Of a DNA stretch of 64,000 bases, positions 61,107-64,000 are shown piece by piece (position 1 is the stretch's first letter; every line of letters starts with the position of its first letter). The translations under genes were made by a program, and so were the position numbers. Under the pieces are notes generated by a model. That model saw only the letters and a program-made list of their open reading frames with translations, was not told the DNA's origin and did no database searches. This stretch comes from Pseudeuparius sepicola (Eukaryota; Arthropoda; Insecta; Coleoptera; Anthribidae), in assembly GCA_963920635.1 (NCBI GenBank), contig OY987301.1, positions 14,042,501-14,106,500 of the forward strand, read 5' to 3'.

Positions 61107-62440
61107 GCACCCACGTATCTAACGAGTATAGGTAAAAAATGGCATATAGATGGGATATTTAAATAAACTGGGAGAGTGAATGTCTTGTATGATATGTTGT
61201 TTCTTTTTTAGTGTCAAAAAATAAGGGCAACCCTTTATACCTACTTCCAGTAAAACCAGAAATAGGATGTATAATTAAGGTGGTGGTATCAACTATCGAC
61301 AGTGGCCGTTTTTTGAAGGAAATAAGATATTCATGAAAATTAGTCCCTTTTTCACTTATGTTTATGGTTCTTTCATTCTTTACCGTTCAAATGAAACAAT
61401 GTGCATGCGAATAGTGATTTCGTTACTAGTAACAAAATTCCTCAAAAATAACCAGTGGGCATCAAGTAAATTCAAGTACGTGCCATTGCTCGCTACCTTA
61501 AAAGACAGGTAAGCAGATTTTTACACCCTGAATATACTGGAGTACATAGTTGTTATAGAGTGGGTTTATGTTTAAAATTAATTAGTATTATGTAAAATGA
61601 GATATTTTCTTCATAAAATGAAAGCTGTAGTACGTTTTTCATAAAATATTAAGGTACATAATTGGTACATTAAAAATTTTGACTAGGGCTAATTATCGAC
61701 ATATACATGTTGATAACAGGATTCATAAGGATTAATAAACTTATGGTAAATTGAAAAAATTGTCCAACTTATGTTAGTAATCCAGACATTTTAGTGATAA
61801 TTTTGTTTATGCCTAAACAAATCTATAGTGAAAACCATATATTTTTTACTGACAGATTATCGACATAGGGATTTTTTATTGGAGAAAAATATATATTGAG
61901 GGCGAAAGTCGCGACGATAATAGGTTCAGATATCTGTTGATAATTGGTACACCCTTTTTATTCCAATTGCAGACATGAACAATTCAACTAAAACTAAGAT
62001 TTAAACCTTTCCAGTAGCAAGAAAATATTATGCTGACAAAAAAATATGATCTAAAATTGGCATGCCATTTATTTCAAATGTTTGCCACAGACTGCATTAA
62101 ATCACGCCTATTCAAAAATAAATTTCCGGTTTCCCGTGAAAAATGTTCTCTTAAGTTTTGGGACCGATGACCTTATATTCGTTGTACCATCAAACATACC
62201 TACTAATTTAAAGTTTTCGAATTTGCCAAACTTTATAAAAATCGTAATCTTATTTTAAAAAACAATATTAATTTCTTAGCAAATAGCAATTTTTAAAAAT
62301 TTTATATCTCATTTATTTGTGAGTTTTTAAAATAGTTACTGTAGGCGTGCTCCATATAAGCGTTCAAATTTACCCCTGGTTAAAATCTGTGTCCTATTTA
62401 AAGAATCACCTTGTATAATATACTGTTAGTGTAGTATCAA
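61107..62440. other. AT-rich intergenic DNA
   Basis: No gene, no long open frame and no recognised transposon ends over 1.3 kb. Confidence 0.5.
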
Positions 62441-63030
62441 ATTTTATTTAGCTCTTTTTAAAGGCTACAATACAAAATTATGGTACGTACAATAAGTTTT
62501 GTTTTCTTCATTTTCATTTTTGTATGTCTTCTAAATTATTCTTATTTAGGCAATTGAAATAACAAAAGAAATAGATTATTATCAAACCTATAAGGCAAAT
62601 AAATGTTTTCGCAATTCGCGTTTAAAACTTTGAATTTTTGTTTCATTTTTTAAAATATTTTGATTTAATGTATTAAATTCAAATATTCCTTTCTGAAATA
62701 TTGATTTATAACATAAATTTGTACTAGAATTTTGTATATGAAAGTCACTTCGAAACCTTGTTACATAATTATGATGTTCAAAATTAAATGTAGTGTATTT
62801 ATTTAAACAAACTGGAAGTAAGTTTTGTTTAATTTTAAAAATAAAAATAAATACTAAATAACTTACTAAATTTTTCACATTTAACCATTTTAGTCTGTCA
62901 AGCATATAACTAATTTTTGAATATTTATCAAGATTCAAAATAAGTCGCATTGATTTATTCTGTAGAACTTGTAATTTTTGAAACACATAATCATCAGCTC
63001 CATATACCAAATTGTAGCACAATATAAAAG
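62440..63030 (-). mobile_element. 5'-truncated non-LTR retrotransposon
   Basis: Minus-strand frame 63022-62588 (144 codons) ends a reverse transcriptase ORF: LQNKSMRLILNLDKYSKISY, then LKWLNVKNL, FIFKIKQNLLP, HNYVTRFRSDFHI and a basic tail. This is the usual region after the RT domain in jockey/CR1-like elements. A 3' UTR of about 140 nt ends near an AATAAA at about 62445-62450. The RT core and endonuclease are missing, as expected for 5' truncation. Confidence 0.75.
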
Positions 63031-64000
63031 GTGTGGATGTACTGTTGTATTATATATTATTTTTTAGAGTAAATACTCAAATCAGCACTAACACGCCTTA
63101 AATATCCTATTTTTGCTGACATTTTCCCTATTATATTTAAGTGACCTAGGTGGAATCTGTTTATTATTGAAGTTCGTGTATGTGATCATTTGTTTACTTG
63201 CAGTTCAAAGTATCACACAATATGTAATTTCAAGACTTCAAGCAAACTAAAAAGATGCAAATTATAAAAGTTCCGACAAAAAATGTAAAAAATTATAAAA
63301 GTCGTGCTAAATTAGCTTGAAAGATAATGCGAAAAAAAATTAATAAACCATATCTCTTGATATATCACTTGCTCTATGTGTATCAAGGGATATGGAGTCA
63401 TATTCCTTTCTCTGGCCCGACCACACTGTCTCCCCAAGACATTGAAATGAGAAATGACGGACGACACCCCAGTCTGTGCGCGCAGAAGGCTGCGACTCAA
63501 CTGAGCCGGGCAACATCGCCCTCCGCGCGCTTCCGGACCTCGCCCTTCGGGTTCGGGCAAGCTTATGAAGACCGAACCTCCGAAGGCCTGGAAACCCGGA
63601 CGGCCCCGTCCGCTCCGGCAAAAGAATAAGAAAAGACGCGCCATTGTGGGCCGGCGGGCCCAACTTCCCAGAATTTAATTAATTAGCGTTATCGCGCGAA
63701 ATTATTTAGGGTGCGAGGCGCAATAAAATGTCGCCGCGCGGCCTCCCGCCCGATTATCCATTCGCAATTACAGAAATGGTCTCGCAACGAATTTACGGTG
63801 TAAATTGGCGGCGGTATCGAGGTCGGGAGTCACGCGCGGCCGGCGATTCCGCAGGCGCTAATGCGTCTTGAATATGGGACGTGCCAAAAATACACGGCTC
63901 AAAGGGCGAAAAAATACAGTCTTCCACACCTTGAGATAAGTTTAATCCAAGAATGGCATGGAAAATCACCAAAAGTATGACAAAATTACTATTACACTTT
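63031..64000. other. Intergenic DNA with a GC-rich island to the window end
   Basis: 63400-63900 is CpG-rich with TTAATTAATTAGCG, CGAAATTATTTAGG and GCAATTACAG cores. Open frames on both strands (63312-63663) look compositional. No gene recognised. Confidence 0.35.

Overview
Eukaryotic, almost certainly insect, genomic DNA. Two spliced, animal-type single-copy genes lie in the first 7.2 kb; the other 57 kb is AT-rich non-coding DNA crowded with class II transposons, palindromic (foldback) elements and retroelement remnants. Introns of about 50 bp in the first gene, a tRNA-Asp and many Tc1/mariner and hAT elements point to a holometabolous insect. A beetle is my best guess, from intron size and texture only. 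No bacterial operon, CRISPR array or viral gene was seen.

Layout. 1-2244 (+): a complete nine-exon F-box/leucine-rich-repeat protein of 516 aa. 2285-7153 (-): a two-exon TRC8/RNF139-type membrane RING-H2 ubiquitin ligase of 656 aa. The two genes converge, with poly(A) signals about 30 bp apart. F-box proteins are usually SCF adaptors and TRC8 is an ER ubiquitin ligase, so both belong to ubiquitin-dependent turnover, but nothing shows that they work together.

7.2-64 kb: no confident host protein gene. One tRNA-Asp(GUC) lies at 37000-37071 (-). Mobile DNA with readable termini includes three copies of one hAT family with perfect 8-bp target duplications (45710, 57729, 59059), a second hAT MITE family (7591, and 58930 with a hAT copy nested in it), two more hAT-like elements (37754, 50400), a Tc1/mariner element with an intact DD41D transposase split by a GC-AG intron (40550-44126), and many TA-flanked palindromic or long-TIR elements (16306, 17523, 29008, 44243, 47049, 53614, 55440, 56617). 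There is also a family with internal 123-bp tandem repeats (13579, 32093, 40107), a palindromic unit with two opposed hammerhead-like motifs (27739-28791), a broken Penelope-like reverse transcriptase (55043-55660), a non-LTR reverse transcriptase tail (62588-63022), a tRNA-derived SINE and a THAP-domain relic (22600-22905).

GC-rich, low-repeat islands rich in CpG and homeodomain-like TAAT cores sit between the elements (about 10.0-10.55, 19.4-20.5, 24.0-24.3, 27.2-27.7, 33.55-34.5, 46.5-47.0, 51.5-51.9, 57.2-57.7 and 63.4-63.9 kb). They may be conserved regulatory DNA in a gene desert or a large intron, which would need cross-species alignment to show. I found no clearly new multi-gene system. 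The most unusual items are the four-layer transposon nest at 40.1-45.5 kb and the opposed-ribozyme palindrome at 27.7-28.8 kb.
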